47,500 nt of DNA from Symbiodinium natans. Lineage: Eukaryota > Sar > Dinophyceae > Suessiales > Symbiodiniaceae. Every line of letters starts with the position of its first letter. Position 1 is the first letter of the stretch. The notes beneath the pieces were generated by a model that saw only the letters and a program-made list of their open reading frames with translations, ran no database searches and had not been told where the DNA came from. The position numbers and the translations under genes are program-made. Shown here piece by piece: positions 1 through 13,300 of this stretch. The DNA lies in NCBI GenBank assembly GCA_905221605.1, contig CAJNDS010002124.1, positions 180,996-228,495 on the forward strand. The letters run 5' to 3'.

Positions 1-1298
1 AGGGGTTCGGTGCAAGTACTTGCAAACTACCCTGGACCCTGGACCCTAAGCGCCAAGTACCTCCCATGCAGTAAGTAGGGTGAAGGGCTTAGGGGTTTAC
101 GGCTCAGAAAAAACTGGGCAAGTAGCTTTCAGGATTTAGGGCTGAGGGCCCGGGAAGCTTAGCAGGTAGGTTTTAGGTTTAGGGCTTGAAGCCCCAGGGC
201 CTGGTGATATTCTTAAAGCCCCAAAGCCTGAAACCCTGAAGCCTTCAGCACACATTGAGAAAAGCCTTGAACACCCTACCAGTAACTTCCTAACCCTAAA
301 CCCTAAACCCTAAACCTTAAACCCTAAACCCTAAACCCTAAGCCCTAAGCCCTAAGCCCCAAACCCTAAACCCCTAAGCCCTAAGACCTCCACGCACCTG
401 AAAACAAAAAGGCTTCAACCCCGATGACCTAGCTGGAGTCGTCGTGGCCTTGGCCTGGCCGAGCCTTTGGCCCTAAACCCTAAACCCTAAACCCTAAACC
501 CTAAACCCTAAACCCTAAACCCTAAACCCTAAACCCTAAACCCTAAACCCTAAACCCTAAACCCTAAACCCTAAACCCTAAACCCTAAACCCTAAACCCT
601 AAACCCTAAACCCTAAACCCTAAACCCTAAACCCTAAACCCTAAACCCTAAACCCTAAACCCTAAACCCTAAACCCTAAACCCTAAACCCTAAACCCTAA
701 ACCCTAAACCCTAAACCCTAAACCCTAAACCCTAAACCCTAAACCCTAAACCCTAAACCCTAAACCCTAAACCCTAAACCCTAAACCCTAAACCCTAAAC
801 CCTAAACCCTAAACCCTAAACCCTAAACCCTAAACCCTACACCCTAAACCCTAAACCCCAAACCCCAAACCCCAAGCACCAAACCCCAAACCCCAAACCC
901 CAAACCCCAAACCCTAAACCCTAAACCCCGACGGCATTCGCCCCTACGCCTCGCTTCAGAGACCCTAGCACGTATATGACTCAGGGTTTATTTGGGTTTA
1001 GGGTTTAGGGTTTAGGGTGGTTTAGGGTTTAGGGTTTAGGGTTTAGGGTTTAGGGTGTAGGGTTTCTGTTATTGCTGTGTATATCAGGTTCCTTTTAATA
1101 TTGGTGAGTGTAAAAAGTTGGTGTCCTTTTGGGGGTACAAGAAATATCAACCCTACTTCATATGATCTTCATATCTTCATCAGCAATGATGTTTGTTTTG
1201 TCAAATTGTTGTTAATATAAACCTCAACGGAATATGGTGCTGAGGGGAGCGATGTGTCCCTAAAGCCTAAACCCTAAACCCTAAAACTGTTCATGTAG
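1..1298. repeat. Upstream stretch dominated by telomere-like arrays
   Basis: This stretch lies 5' of the first exon I can place. It holds a degenerate CCCTAAA run near 284-390, a near-perfect (CCCTAAA)n array at about 470-928 that decays into CCCCAAA units, and an oppositely oriented TTTAGGG array at about 984-1063. Between 1064 and 1260 is AT-richer unique sequence. Possible exon-like pieces at 412-470 and 965-1008 were seen but could not be joined in frame. The N-terminal HAD motif I expected for the downstream gene was not found here, so its first exons probably lie outside the window. Confidence 0.7.
470..928. repeat. Long internal (CCCTAAA)n array
   Basis: About 460 bp of head-to-tail CCCTAAA, perfect for most of its length, with CACCCTAAA and CCCCAAA variants in the last 90 bp. 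Variants concentrate at one edge, and unique sequence follows on both sides, so this is an interstitial array and not the chromosome end. Confidence 0.95.
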
Positions 1299-1364
1299 GT
1301 TCGTGCAACCCAAGCCCGCAACACAAAACCCACAATCCACGAGAGCCTTCGGGGAATCTTAAAG
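1299..1364 (+). CDS. HAD hydrolase exon (first one seen)
   Basis: In-frame exon, phase 0 to 0, reading TQARNTKPTIHESLRGILK at its end. The acceptor is GTAG|GTT and the donor AAAG|GTTC. It fits the helix between the motif II region and the VTSGE segment of the family. A CCCTAAA run lies just upstream and TTTAGAG/TTCAGGG units follow the donor. Confidence 0.65.
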
Positions 1365-4300
1365 GTTCAAGGTTCAGGGTTTAGAGTTCAGGGTTGGCAA
1401 TTAAGCCGATTAGGCGGCATGGAGGGATATAGTTTGATGAACAGAGAGACAGAGGATGAAGTATGTACCGCAGGCGCCCGTAGAGCCCGCAGCGCCCCTA
1501 GAGCCAGCATCAGCACCCGTGGAGTCCGTACAGCCCCGTAGCAGGCGGTACAGCACCAAGCTTTCCAGCGGTTTTCCCTAAACCCTAACCCCTAACCCTA
1601 ACAGGGTTTAGGGTTTAGGGTTTAGGGTTTAGGGTTGGGATCCATACGTTGGATCGTTTGCCGTCGGCTTCCGTGTCTCGGAAGCGGCGTGCGAGGTCAC
1701 CTCTGGGGAGATGGCCTTCCGGTACTTAGCGAAGCAAGGCGGGGTTCGTTAGGGTTTAGGGTTTAGGGTTTAGGGTTTAGGGTTTAGGGTCTAGGGTTTA
1801 GGGTTTAGGGTTTAGGGTTTAGGGTTTAGGGTTTAGGGTTTAGGGTTTAGGGTTTAGGGTTTAGGGTTTAGGGTTGAGATAGATGTGTCCTGAGAGATGC
1901 GAGGAGCACTCAGCAACACATTACCACTGAGAGAAGCTGAACAAAAGGTACCCTACCTGAACCCCAACACCTCAAGTCTAAACTGCAGTTCCTGTTGGTG
2001 TCTGGTGTCTGAGTCTAAGCCCTACACCGCAGTCGCCTTAGAGTCTGGTGTCTCCCAAATTTTCAATGCGCCGAGAGACCCTAAACCCTAGACCCTAAAC
2101 CCTAAACCCTAAACCCGAAACCCTGAACCCCTAAACCCTAAACACTCGTAGAGGCAAGTTTGGGAAGCGGGTCCTCTGGATTGCATGGACGGAGCTCCTC
2201 CGATTGCAGCTAGTGGGTTCAGGGTTTGGGGTTCACAGGTTTAGGGTTTAGGGTTTTAGGTTCAGGGTTTGGGGTTTGGGTTTAGGGTTTAGGGACTTAG
2301 GTTTAGGGCTTGAGGTTTGGGGTCTGGGGTTTGGGGTTTAGGGTTAAGCTAAGCGTGGAAGTCTGAGGCGTAGGGCTGCAAGCTAAGGTAGGCGTGGAAT
2401 TTGGGGCTAAGGGCTTGGATTCTTAACCCTTTGTGGGCAAGGAGTTGTGGAGGACATCGGGGTTTTTGAGGTTCAGGTTTCATTCGGTTTTGGGTTCGTT
2501 TCTTTGCCCATAGACCTAAACCCTAAACCCTAAACCCTAAACCCTAAACCCTAAACCCTAAACCCTAAACCCTAAACCCTAAACCCTAAACCCTAAACCC
2601 TAAACCCTAAACCCTAAACCCTAAACCCTAAACCCTACACCCTAAACCCTAAACCCTAAACCCCAAACCCTAAACCCTTTTTGTGGTGGATGGATTTTTG
2701 CGCGAGTTCCGTGAGTCGCTCCTGGAGTTCAGGGATGCCGCACGGCGAGCAAGCGGAGCCCCCCCCCAAAAAGCCCAAGAACCCTCAAAACCGGAAACCC
2801 TAAACCCTAAACCCTAAACCCTAAACCCTAAACCCTAAACCCTAAACCCTAAGCCCTTTGTGGTGCTTAGGGATCTGATGAAGGCTTCGCGAAGGCTTCA
2901 TCCAACCAGGCTTTGTGGTGTCTTGCTGTAACTTTAGATCCTTACCCTTTTTTGGGTTTATTGGGTTTCTTAATAAGGCAGCTAAAGGTTTCATTTATAG
3001 CTACCCTCCTGAGTGCAGCCAAGAGCCCTCCAAGCTGCACAGTTTAGGACGGAGGGTTTTTGGGTTAGGGTAGTCTAAGCCCTAAACGGTTTAGAGGTGC
3101 TGTGTTCGGGTTTCACCCTAAACCTTCAGGCCCAAACCCCAGAACCCCATGCCCCACAACCCCTAAACCATAAACCCCCCTGAACCGCTGAACCCCATAA
3201 CCTCTAAACCCCAAAGCTCCAAAACACCAAAATCCTACACCCCCAAGCCCCAAACTCCCACAACCCCGAACCCTCAACACCGGAAACCCCCTAAACCCCT
3301 AAACCCCCAAACCCCTAAACCCCTAAACCCCTAAACCCCTAAACCCCTAAACCCTAAACCCTAAACCCACAAACCTCAAACCCCCAGCACGGAGACTTGA
3401 GGCTCGAGGCTCGCGGGCTGGGCGACTTCTTCGAGGGCCTCGAAGGCCCCAAGGTTTAAGGCATAGGCAAAGGGTTTAGGGTTTAGGGTTTAGGGTTTGG
3501 GGTTTGGGGTTTAGGGTTTAGGGTTAGAGGTTTTAGGCTTTAGGGGCTCAGCTGTTTAGGGTTAGGTTTAGGGTTGAGGGGTTTTTCGGGTAGAACTCCT
3601 GCACTGCAAAGGAGAGGGTGTCGAGACTTCCGTCGCAAACTCTTCACTTCCAAATCGAAACATGCCGAGGGTTTAGGGTTTAGGGTAGTGCAGGTTTAGG
3701 GTTTAGGGTAGTGCATGGCAGCCCAAATGCCTTCAGCCCCTGAAGCTCGTAAACCCTGAGCCCCCCTTGCACCCTGAACCCTCTAAACCCTAAACCCTAA
3801 ACCCTAAACCCTAAACCCAAAATCCCTAAACTTTGTGGACTTTCGGCGTGAGTGGGGTTGAATATGGGGGTTTCCGAAAATAGTGATCCCCTTTGTTGGG
3901 GTTCCTGTACTGTACAGGGGGTTATGGCAACTTTTGGTATATCCCTAAACCTTAAACCCTAAACCCTAAACCCTAAACCCTAAACCCTAAACCCTAAACC
4001 CTAAACCCTAAACCCTAAACATATGCTTCAAAGTGTTTCAACCCGCAGGCTACACGCTTGCAGAGAGCGTCGGGGAGGCAGATTTTGCTTCCGCCTCAGA
4101 GGTGGGTTTAGGGTTTAGGGTTTAGGGTTTATATAGGGTTTAGGGTTTTGGGTTGGAGGGTTGAGCTAGGAGCGGGAGGGGGGGTTTGGGACTTGGCCAG
4201 GTGGTGTTTGATCGCAATCCTACAGCCTTCAGTGGTCCAGTCAACTCTAGGGAGTATATGGGAAATACAATACAATAGACTACAATAAACCATCCACAGC

Positions 4301-7300
4301 CCCAAGCCCAAACACCCTAAACCCAAAACCCTAGAGCCGCGCGCCATCCCTGGCAAGCGCCCAGATCCTCGTATCGGGCGTCCAGAGCCGTTTCGCCGGG
4401 ACAGCCGCTGGGGCCCCCAGCTCTCCAGGGTTCAGGGCTTCGGAGTTTAAGTCTACCGGGGAGGGAGCGGCGGGGGGGGGGTGGGGGGGGGAAGGCTTAC
4501 GGGGTAAGGTGGATGCTTGGGCTTCCAAAATGCTCCAAAACCCTCAGCCGTATAGAGCCCTCAGCCCTAAACCCTAACCCTGAAGCCCAAACCCGGAAGC
4601 CTAAAGCCTAAACTCGCGGGTTTCAAAGGGCTCCAGAGCCTGCAGACACTAGGATTATGAGTTGCAGCACGACCTCCAAGTCCAGTGCGGGGGGAGCCCC
4701 CCAACAGCCTTCGGAGTTCGGGAAGTCCCTATTCGGGATCTCCTTAGGTGGCTTCGGGACCCAAGTCCTTGATTCCCAAAATCAAGCCCTAACCCCTCAC
4801 CCAAAACCCCAAACCCTAAAAAGTCTAAGCCCCAAAACCCGATTTACCGACCAAGCCCCCGGAAGTGTAGGGTGGGCAAACCCTAAGCGCCAAACCCTAA
4901 GCCCTAAATCCTAAACCCTAAACCCTAAACCTAAACCCTAAGCCCTAAGCCCTAAACCCTAAACCCTAAACCCTAAACCCTAAACGTAGGTACATGGACT
5001 CCTTCCGGGGTGTAGGTGTGGGGCGCAGGTTGAGGACGCCTGCGACTATGAGGAGACGGGCAACCACCGCCTCTACCGGTCGCTTTTGCTGCAGTTTAGG
5101 GTTTAGGATTTAGGGTTTAGGGTTTAGGGTTTAGGGTTTGGGGTATAGGGTTCAGGGTTTAGGGCTTACGGGGTTGTTGCTTTGCTGTCTATATGGAGGG
5201 TTTAGGGTTTGAGGTTTAGGGTTTGGGCTTACATGTTTTTTTTGGGCCAAAGCGCTAGGGCTGGTAGGTCGGTTTTTTGAAGTTTAGGTCGTGTTTCGTG
5301 GTTGAAGATGCTGGGGTTCAGGGCGTTCTGCGGGTTAGGGCGGTCTCGGGGTTTTAGGGTTTCTCAGGGTTTAGGGTTTAGGGTCTAGGGTTTAAGGTTG
5401 AGGGTTTAGGGTTTAGGGTTTCTCAGGGTTTAGGGTTTAGGGTTCAAATCTGTCCTTGCATCCCAGATGTAAGAGGGAAGCCTTATCGTGGGTGTAGCCT
5501 CAGCCCTAAGCATCACTAAGACTGCTCCTCCACCCTCGGACGAAACGGAATGTGTTTGGGGTTTAGGGCTTAGGGCCGGGGCTTGACGAAAATAGCAGAC
5601 CCTAAAATAGGCCTCCGGATAGCAGGATCCCCTTAGAATACGGACCCCCAAGAAGGTACCCCTAATTTCGGAAACCCGATTATAACCTCTATTTAACTAT
5701 CCCTAGATAGCCTTAATCATGGGGCGAACCTGGGGGGGGGGGGGGTAGTATTTGAGGGGAGGGGGGGGGGGGTGTAGTATAAGGGGAACCCATGAAGAAA
5801 AAAGCACGGAGTGTAACTTAAACCCTGAACCTTCAACCCTAAACCCTAAACCCCAAACCCGAAGACCCTAAACCCTAAACCCTATATAACAAGGAGTGCA
5901 ACCCTGCGAAGCCCCAAACCCTAAACCCTAAACCCTAAGGCCTAAACCCTAAACCCTAAACCCTAAACTCTAAACCCTAAACCCTAAACCCTATATAACA
6001 GGGAGTGCAACCTCTCGCACTTGGCCAGGCCCATCTTCCGTGCGGCCATCCAGCGGCAGTTGCCTTGGCCCCAAAGACGCAGATGGTGCGCACATGGCCG
6101 GGCTGTCTGTCAGTTTAGGGGTTTTGGGGTTTAGGGTTTAGGGTTTAGGGTTTAGGGTTTTAGGGTTTAGGGTTTAGGGTTTAGGGTTTTAGGGTTTAGG
6201 GTTTAGGGTTTGGGGTTTAGGGTACGAAATTGAGTGATGGTGCTGGGTGCCCACAGCCTCGTCACAAGCTCTCAAAGCTCAGGTCTTCTGGACACCTCGC
6301 GGGGTGACCAACCACCCTAGACCCGAAACACCTAAACCCTAGACCCTGAACCCTAAACCGGTCATCCCTTGGAAGCTTTTGGCACAGCCGGGAGAGTCCT
6401 CAAACCCAAAACAAATCAAAGAAGGCCTGGGCTTCAAGTCCAAGACCCCAAGCCCCTCCCATTCCAGGACACTAACATCAGTCCGATGTCAGGTATTTGA
6501 GATAGGGTACACAACGTGTATAGAAGGGTTCCCCAATGAAGGGCCCTATAGTAAATGACCATGTACCAACCCTTAGAGGGTAGGGTTTGTATCTCTGTTA
6601 TTGGAGTGTGTGTATATCGGCTTCTTGATCAAAACTTTGGTGGCTGACCCTAAACCCTAAGCCCTAGACCCTAAACCCTAGACCCTAAACCCTAAGCCCT
6701 AAACCCTAAGCCCTAAACCCTAAACCCTAAACCCTCCTCTTTGGGGATGCCAGTAATACGCAGCCCCTACTTCATGCGACCCCGGAGGCCAATGATCTGC
6801 GCCAATCCAGATCTGCGAGCATCGCGCCAAGAGTGGGTTTCGAGGCTGCGGTGTACCCTAAAGCCTGAACCCCTGAACCTTAAACCCTAAACCCTAAACC
6901 CTAAACCCTAAACCCTAAACCCTAAACCCTAAACCCTAAACCCTAACCCCTAAGCATACTGCGCCTAAGCTTTCAAACCCTTAAACCCTCGACCCAAAAG
7001 TAACCCGAGGGAATCTTCTCAACAGCGGAGGTTCACTCCTTCAACATGGAACCTGTCATCTGGTGTGTAAGCCTACAATAGAAAAGGGTTTAGGGTTTAG
7101 AGTTTAGGGTTTAGGGTGTAGGGTGTAGGGTTTAGGGTTAACACGGTGCTAAAACAACTATCGCCAACGAGACAAGAAGAGCAACAAGTGGGTTGCTAAA
7201 CATGTTAGTTAAGCAACGTTTGTACTTGGCCAAAGCCAATATCAGGTTGATGCTGCAATTTGGCTCGTGAGCTGCTGAAGCACTGACTGAAAGACGCTTC

Positions 7301-10300
7301 AATGATGTTAGAAAGCTTAACATATGATTATGTAGCTATGGTTTAAAAGGTAGGGGGCGGACCATCCAAATGCGTATGGACTAAACCTACAGACATCTGC
7401 TTGTGCTGGGCCACATCCATCATGGACAGAGCCGTGCCCGTGCGCGTCCTGCTGCCGTCGGCCAAAGTGGCCTATGAAGCTTCGCTACTGCCCAGCACCA
7501 GCGTGGAAGAGCTTCTTCTGAAGATATGCCAAGCCGGGGACTTCGACTTGTCTCGTCTCTCCTTAGTCTTTGGGAGCCAGCGGCTATCTTCAGCGACCAC
7601 ATTGGAATCACTGAAGCTCAATGCTCAGGATGTCTTCTACTTGATCCAGCAGCCACCTGAGCCTGAGGTCAAAGTGGTCCTCCTAGGAGGAGTGATGGCC
7701 GGCAAAACGGCTCTTTGTTCGACGTTTTCCTCTGGAGAGTTCGTGGGCAACTACGATGCTACCATTGGTGTCGACTTCCAAGAAAGGAGTTTTTCGGCGG
7801 CCGGCTTCCATCGGGCGAAGGTTCACGTCTGGGATACCCAAGGGAACGAGCGGGCTTATGCACCCTTGATGACCGGTTATTTGCGAGGCAGGGCCACCTC
7901 ATTGGAAGACAGTCATGTTTGGGTGAAAGAGCAAGGGGGTGCAAGAAGTCCTTGCATGAACTATACATGGTGATTTCTCTAAACTTTGGTCCCTTTTGAG
8001 GTCCTTACTATAAGGCGGCCCCTCTCATTTAGGGTACCCAAGAAAGGACCAGAATTTACAGGAAACCATTGCAGACTCAAAGTCTCAACTCTTCACCCAG
8101 AGGTGCCCACATCCTGATGTTTGTCTTCAGTCAACGAAGGCGACAAAGCCTACGTGAGGCCCAGCAATTGATGCGAATGGCTGAAGGAAAGTGCGACGCA
8201 AGTGTGGTGCGATGCTTGGTGGGCACACACGGAGATTTGGATGATCTGGAGGTGCCTGTAGCCTGAAACGACATAAACAAACATACATAAATACAAATAC
8301 AAATAAAAATAGAAATAGAAATAGAGATAGGAATAGCAATATAAATACAAACATTATATAAATATAAATATGAGTATGAATATGAATATAAATGTCGATA
8401 TGAATATAAAAAATATAATAGAAATAGAGATATAAATAAATCAATAAATAAATACATATATATATGTATATACAAATAAACATACATGTAAATATAGTTT
8501 TAAATATAAATATGAATATAAATATAAATTAAAAATAGATATATGTATCTATCTATATGTATTATGTAGAGTGCTCACTATCCTATCTAATTTGCTCTTC
8601 CTTATCGAAGTCAAGTGGACCAAACACATTTTCCTTTTGAGCTTTTTCCTGGTTGAAGTAGATGGAAGGAGGTGGAAGCTGGATATTAGGTAGGGAACTT
8701 GTACTGTGACTGTGCTTATGACATACGGTGGATGTCAGGTGACAGAAGACGAGGTTGCAACACTGGCAGATGAGCTGACATGCACGTACCACTTGCTGTC
8801 ATGCAGGACACCGACTGCTATTGATGAGGTGTTTTCCAGCTGCTTAAGTCGATATTTGGAGCTCTATGGCTTCCCCGACTGGCCGGAGAAAGAAACACCC
8901 CTTGGCCGGGCGGATGCAGATAGAAAGCGTTGCTCCTGTCACTTGATGTGAAGTCCTCGGGTTAAGAACTTGGAGGTCATGCTCGAATGTTGCAGGGTGA
9001 GAAGGCCTGTACAGTGACCTGCCACCACAAGCGTGGTCAAAAAGCTGTGCTTGTGAGCTGCTCGTTGCAGCCAGTGTGGGTTGCCATGTTCGGTGGATGC
9101 TGGCTGCTACTGTTAAGTGTGGTTTGTTTAGACTGGGTTCATTGGACCTATGCCAAGTGTCATACCTTTGACATGGTCTTCTTTGAGAAGGTACCAATGA
9201 GATGTTTGTCACGCACATGCGACTTATTACTTGGGCATACACCCAACACTCTGAGACCCTACAGCCTAAACCCTTAACTAAACCCTGACCCTGAACCCTA
9301 AACCCCCTAAACCCCCAAACCCCCCAAAACCCCCAAAACCCCCTAAACCCCCTAAACCCCCTGAACCCCCTAAACCCCCTAATCCCTAAACCCTAAACCC
9401 TAAACCCTAAACCCTAAACCCTCTTCCAGGTCATGCGCCCAGGTGGTTGGAAGGCGTACCTGGGCGGGTCTCTTGCAGCGCCGGGGCCCCCAAAAACAGG
9501 TTTAGGGTTTAGGGTTTAGGGTTGAGGGTTTAGGGTTCAGGGTTTGGGGATTAAGGTTCAGGGTTTCGGGTTAAGGGGTTCAGGGTGGAGGGTTTAGGGG
9601 TTTAGGGGTTTAGGGTTTAGGGGCTCAGGGTTTAGGGTTTAGGGGTTTAGGGCTGAAGGTTTTTTGTTTAGGGTTCAGTGGTTTAGTGGTTTAGGGGTTT
9701 AGGGTTTAAGGGTTTTTGGGGTCCAAAGCAGGCTTCGGGTTTCTTTAGGGTTTCAGGGTTTTCGGGGTTTGGGGTTGTAGTGTTTAGGTCGTTAGGGCTT
9801 TTTGGGTTTAGGGTTTCAGGGTTTTGGGGTTTTGGGGTGTAAGTTGTGCTCGTTTATGTTTTGGGGCTAAGGGCTTAGGGGTTTAGGGGTTTAGGGGTTC
9901 AGGGGTTTTGGGGAGGAGGAGGGACTATTCCTGTTTGGGTTTGGGGGGTTTAGGGTTTAGGATCCAGGGTTTAGGGTTTAGGGTTTGGGGTCTAGGGCAG
10001 TAGCTGTTAGGGTCCAAGGGTTTTTGGGGGTTGTTGGGGCTTGTTTAAACATCTTCCGGGCTCCTCCTTAAGCCCTAGACGTTAGACCCTGTATCGCCAG
10101 AAGCTGAGGTACTACGAACGCCTGGGGGGCCAGGCCTTGCACATCGCGCATAGGGGTTGTAGCATACAGGGTTTGGGGCCTCGGGTTTAGGGCTTGGGGG
10201 GGCTTGTGTAGGGCTCAGGGTGTAGGACTCAGGGTGGAACTCTAAACTTTAAACGAACGTTGCACAAGTATGGAAACCCGATGATTTCCTGTACATCCAG

Positions 10301-13300
10301 CTTGCCCGAAACTTCATTTACTAGGTCTGTTTCTTGCCCCTAAGCCCTAAACCCTGAACTCTAACCCCAAATCCTAAACCCTAAACCCTAAACCCTAAAC
10401 CCTAAACCCTAAACCCTAAACCCTAAACCCTAAACCCTAAACCCTAAACCCTAAACCCTAAACCTCAAACTCCAAACTAAGGTTTGGAGTTGAAGCATTC
10501 AGGCCGAAAGGAGGTTGGGGGTTTAGGGCTTTCAAGGGGTCCTTCGGGGGTTCAGGGCTTAGGGTTTAGGGTTTAGGGGTCTAGGATTGAGGGCTTAGGG
10601 CTAGGGACGTCCTTATGTCGTTTCCGTAGTTGCGGCTTGGCCTTTGGCTCGGCCTGCCAGATTCAATCCACCCACTAAGCCCCAAGCCCTAAAACCTCAA
10701 CCCTCAACCCTAAACCCTAAACTCTAGCCAAGCCAAGCCAACAAAAGCCAAGGAAAGCAAGCGCCTCCACCTAGCCCAGCTTGCTCCAGCAACCCCGACA
10801 TTGAAAACCCGCAAGCTCTCAGGTTTAGGATTTAGGGTTTAGGGTTTAGGGTTTGAGTCTGGTGTAGGCTTTAGGCTTTAGGGTTGAGGCCCCAAGCAGC
10901 CCTGCGGAAGGTCATTTATTTTGGCAAGCCTTACACCTCCGCCTTCGAGGAGGTCCCTCGGGTTTGTGTTTGGGGCTTAGGGTTTAGGGTTTAGGGTTTA
11001 GGATTTAGGGTTTAGGGTTTAGGGTTAGGATTTAGCATTTAGGGTTAAGCCCTTAGGGTTTTTAGTTTAGGGTTTAGTGTTCCCTGATCCCAAAACTCAA
11101 GGCCAAGCACAGGAGCCAACCCCAAGTCCGAAAGTGTCTTTTGCTCAAAGGCCCCGCGCCGTAAACTCCAAACCCCGAAGCTTCATGGGTGCGCCCATAC
11201 TACCCCCCTCGAAACTTCGCCCTTCCTAGGTTCCCCTCTTAAATATCCTTAATTAAGCTTAATTATCCCTAAAAAGCTTTCATAAGTCATGAAAGCTCTA
11301 AACCCAAAACCTTTACGGCCAAAACCCCGGGGCCCTAAACCTGGAGGTACAGTAATACTCAACTTTCACCCCGAAGCCCAAAGCCACAACAAAAGAACAC
11401 TTGACCCTAAAGCCTAAACCTTAGCAAAGTAGGTTGGAAATCCTCAGCCTCATGCTCAGAGGACGTAGCCGGGTTGGTAGCCCGAAGCCCGAAGCCTTAA
11501 AGCTTAAACCCCAAGTCCTACGCAACCCCTAAACCCTAAACCCGAAACCCCAGAGCCTTGAACCCTAAACCCTAAACCCCTCCCCTGACTCCCAAACCTC
11601 TAAACCCTGCACCCTGCACCCTAAACCCCAACACTCCAAAGCGCCCCAGCCCCATCTCAGGATGCCCTACCTAGAAACCCTAAACCCTAAACCCTAAACC
11701 CTAAACCCTAAACCCTAAACCCTAAACCCTAAACCCGATTCCCTAGGCCCGGCACCAGCTTTGTCACGCGGTGGCCGGTGGCGATGCCGACAGGGCGCTG
11801 GAGCTGGAGCTCGACGAGGCTCGTCGGGTTTAGGGTTTTCAGGGTTTAGGGTTTTTAGGGTTTTTAGGGATTTAGGGTTTTTAAGGTTTTTAGGGTTTAG
11901 GGTTTTTAGGTTTTCTAGGGTTTTTTTAGGGTTTTTAGGGTTTTTAGGGTTTAGGGTTTGGGGTTGAGGGTTTTTTGGGTTTTTAGTGTTTAGGGTTTAG
12001 GGTTTAAGGTTTGGGGTTTGGGGTTTAGGGTTTTTAGGGTTTCTGGGGTTTCTAGGGTTTCTATATATTTTTCTCTTTCTAGGCTTTCGGGTTTCTAGGG
12101 TTTCTAGGCTTCAGGGTTTAGGGTTTCCGGGGTTTGGGGTTTAGGGTTTCTAGGCTTTAGGGTTTAGGGTTTAGGGTTGCCCTTTGAGGCGGGGGTTCGT
12201 TCAAGCGGGGGTTCCTTCAATAGGGGTTTCAGTACCTTACCCTAAACCCTAAACCCTAAACCCTAAACCCTAAAACCTAAACCCTAAACCCTACACCCTA
12301 AACCCTAAACCCTAAACCCTTCAATAGGGGTTGCGGTATCTTGGGGGTGTATTGGGCATTTTGGAGCGACAACGTGGAGGAGCACTTAGGGTTTGCTCAG
12401 AGGCCCCATAAGACCCAACAAGGGTTTAGGGTTCAGGGTTCAGGGTTTAGGGTTTAGGGTTATTCCCCTAAACTTAGATCCCTTGCGGGTTCAAGGTTCA
12501 AGGGTCTAGGGTTTCACGTTTAAGGTTTGAGGTTTGTCCTTGCTCTTTTGTCTTGGTATCACCAGGGCAGCAGACGTACGATAAAGCAGGTAATGCCCTT
12601 CCTTATCCCTAAACCCAAACCCTAGATAGACCATCAAGCTGTTCCGAGCCTCTCTTGGTCTTCGAGGTTTATGGGTTTGGAGTTTAGGGTTTAGGGCCCG
12701 GTTTGTTTTTTGAGTGCCAACCCTTTCAGATTTGATCAGTTTTCGCTAAGGCGAGCTCAACAAGTTGAAGCGCCAGCGCACAAGCATCCAGAGCGAGCTC
12801 GGTGGCAGCAGGGTGATCGAGTACACAGGGCCTGCGGGAACAACTGGCAATGAGGAAGAGGCCTGAGCTTTGACATTTGACAAGGCGAGGCGGAACTACT
12901 TAAGCCACACAAATATGAGGTATGGAATAGACCTTTACCTCATAATCCAAACCTAACCCTAAGCCCTCAACCCCAAATCCTAAGCCCTAAGCCCTCCCGC
13001 CCCTTTTGGCCTAGACCCTGCAATCTGCTGGTTGGTTGGCCTTGGTTTCTTCGAACAACACAGAACAACCTTAAACCTTAAGCCCTAAACCCTCAACCCA
13101 AATCCTTAGACCTCTTCCTCTCCTTTTCCTCTCCTCTTCATCTCCTCTTCCTCTCCTCTTCCTCTCCTCTTCCTCTCCTCTTCCTCTCCTCTTCCACTCC
13201 TCTTCCTCTCCTCTTCCTCTCCTCTTCCTCTCCTCTTCCTCTCCTCAACCCTAAACCCTAAACCCTAAACCCTAAACCCTAAACCCTAAACCCTAAACCC

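Larger units (their letters stand above)
7063..9429 (+). other. Host intron of the nested GTPase gene
   Basis: TTTAGGG units at 7086-7140 near the donor and CCCTAAA/CCCCTAAA units at 9262-9421 near the acceptor. The interior holds the complete Rab-like gene (7422-8951) on the same strand, followed by about 300 bp of unique sequence. Confidence 0.7.

Noticed and set aside
470-928. A true chromosome end
   Set aside because: Arrays occur throughout the window in both orientations with unique and coding sequence on each side; nothing marks a terminus.
1897-2091. Small plus-strand gene
   Set aside because: Lies in the middle of an array-framed intron and ends in repeat units; no supporting feature.
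8127-8487. Minus-strand Tyr/Ile-rich frames
   Set aside because: They follow from the AAATA microsatellite in the second intron of the GTPase gene.
10780-10822. Additional HAD exon (CSSNPDIENPQAL)
   Set aside because: Including it breaks the frame between YERLGG and FGKPY, which join perfectly without it.
11761-11967. Open frame of Gly/Phe/Arg repeats
   Set aside because: Translation of degenerate TTTAGGG units running on from a real exon; same for 19163-19390 and 24796-25002.
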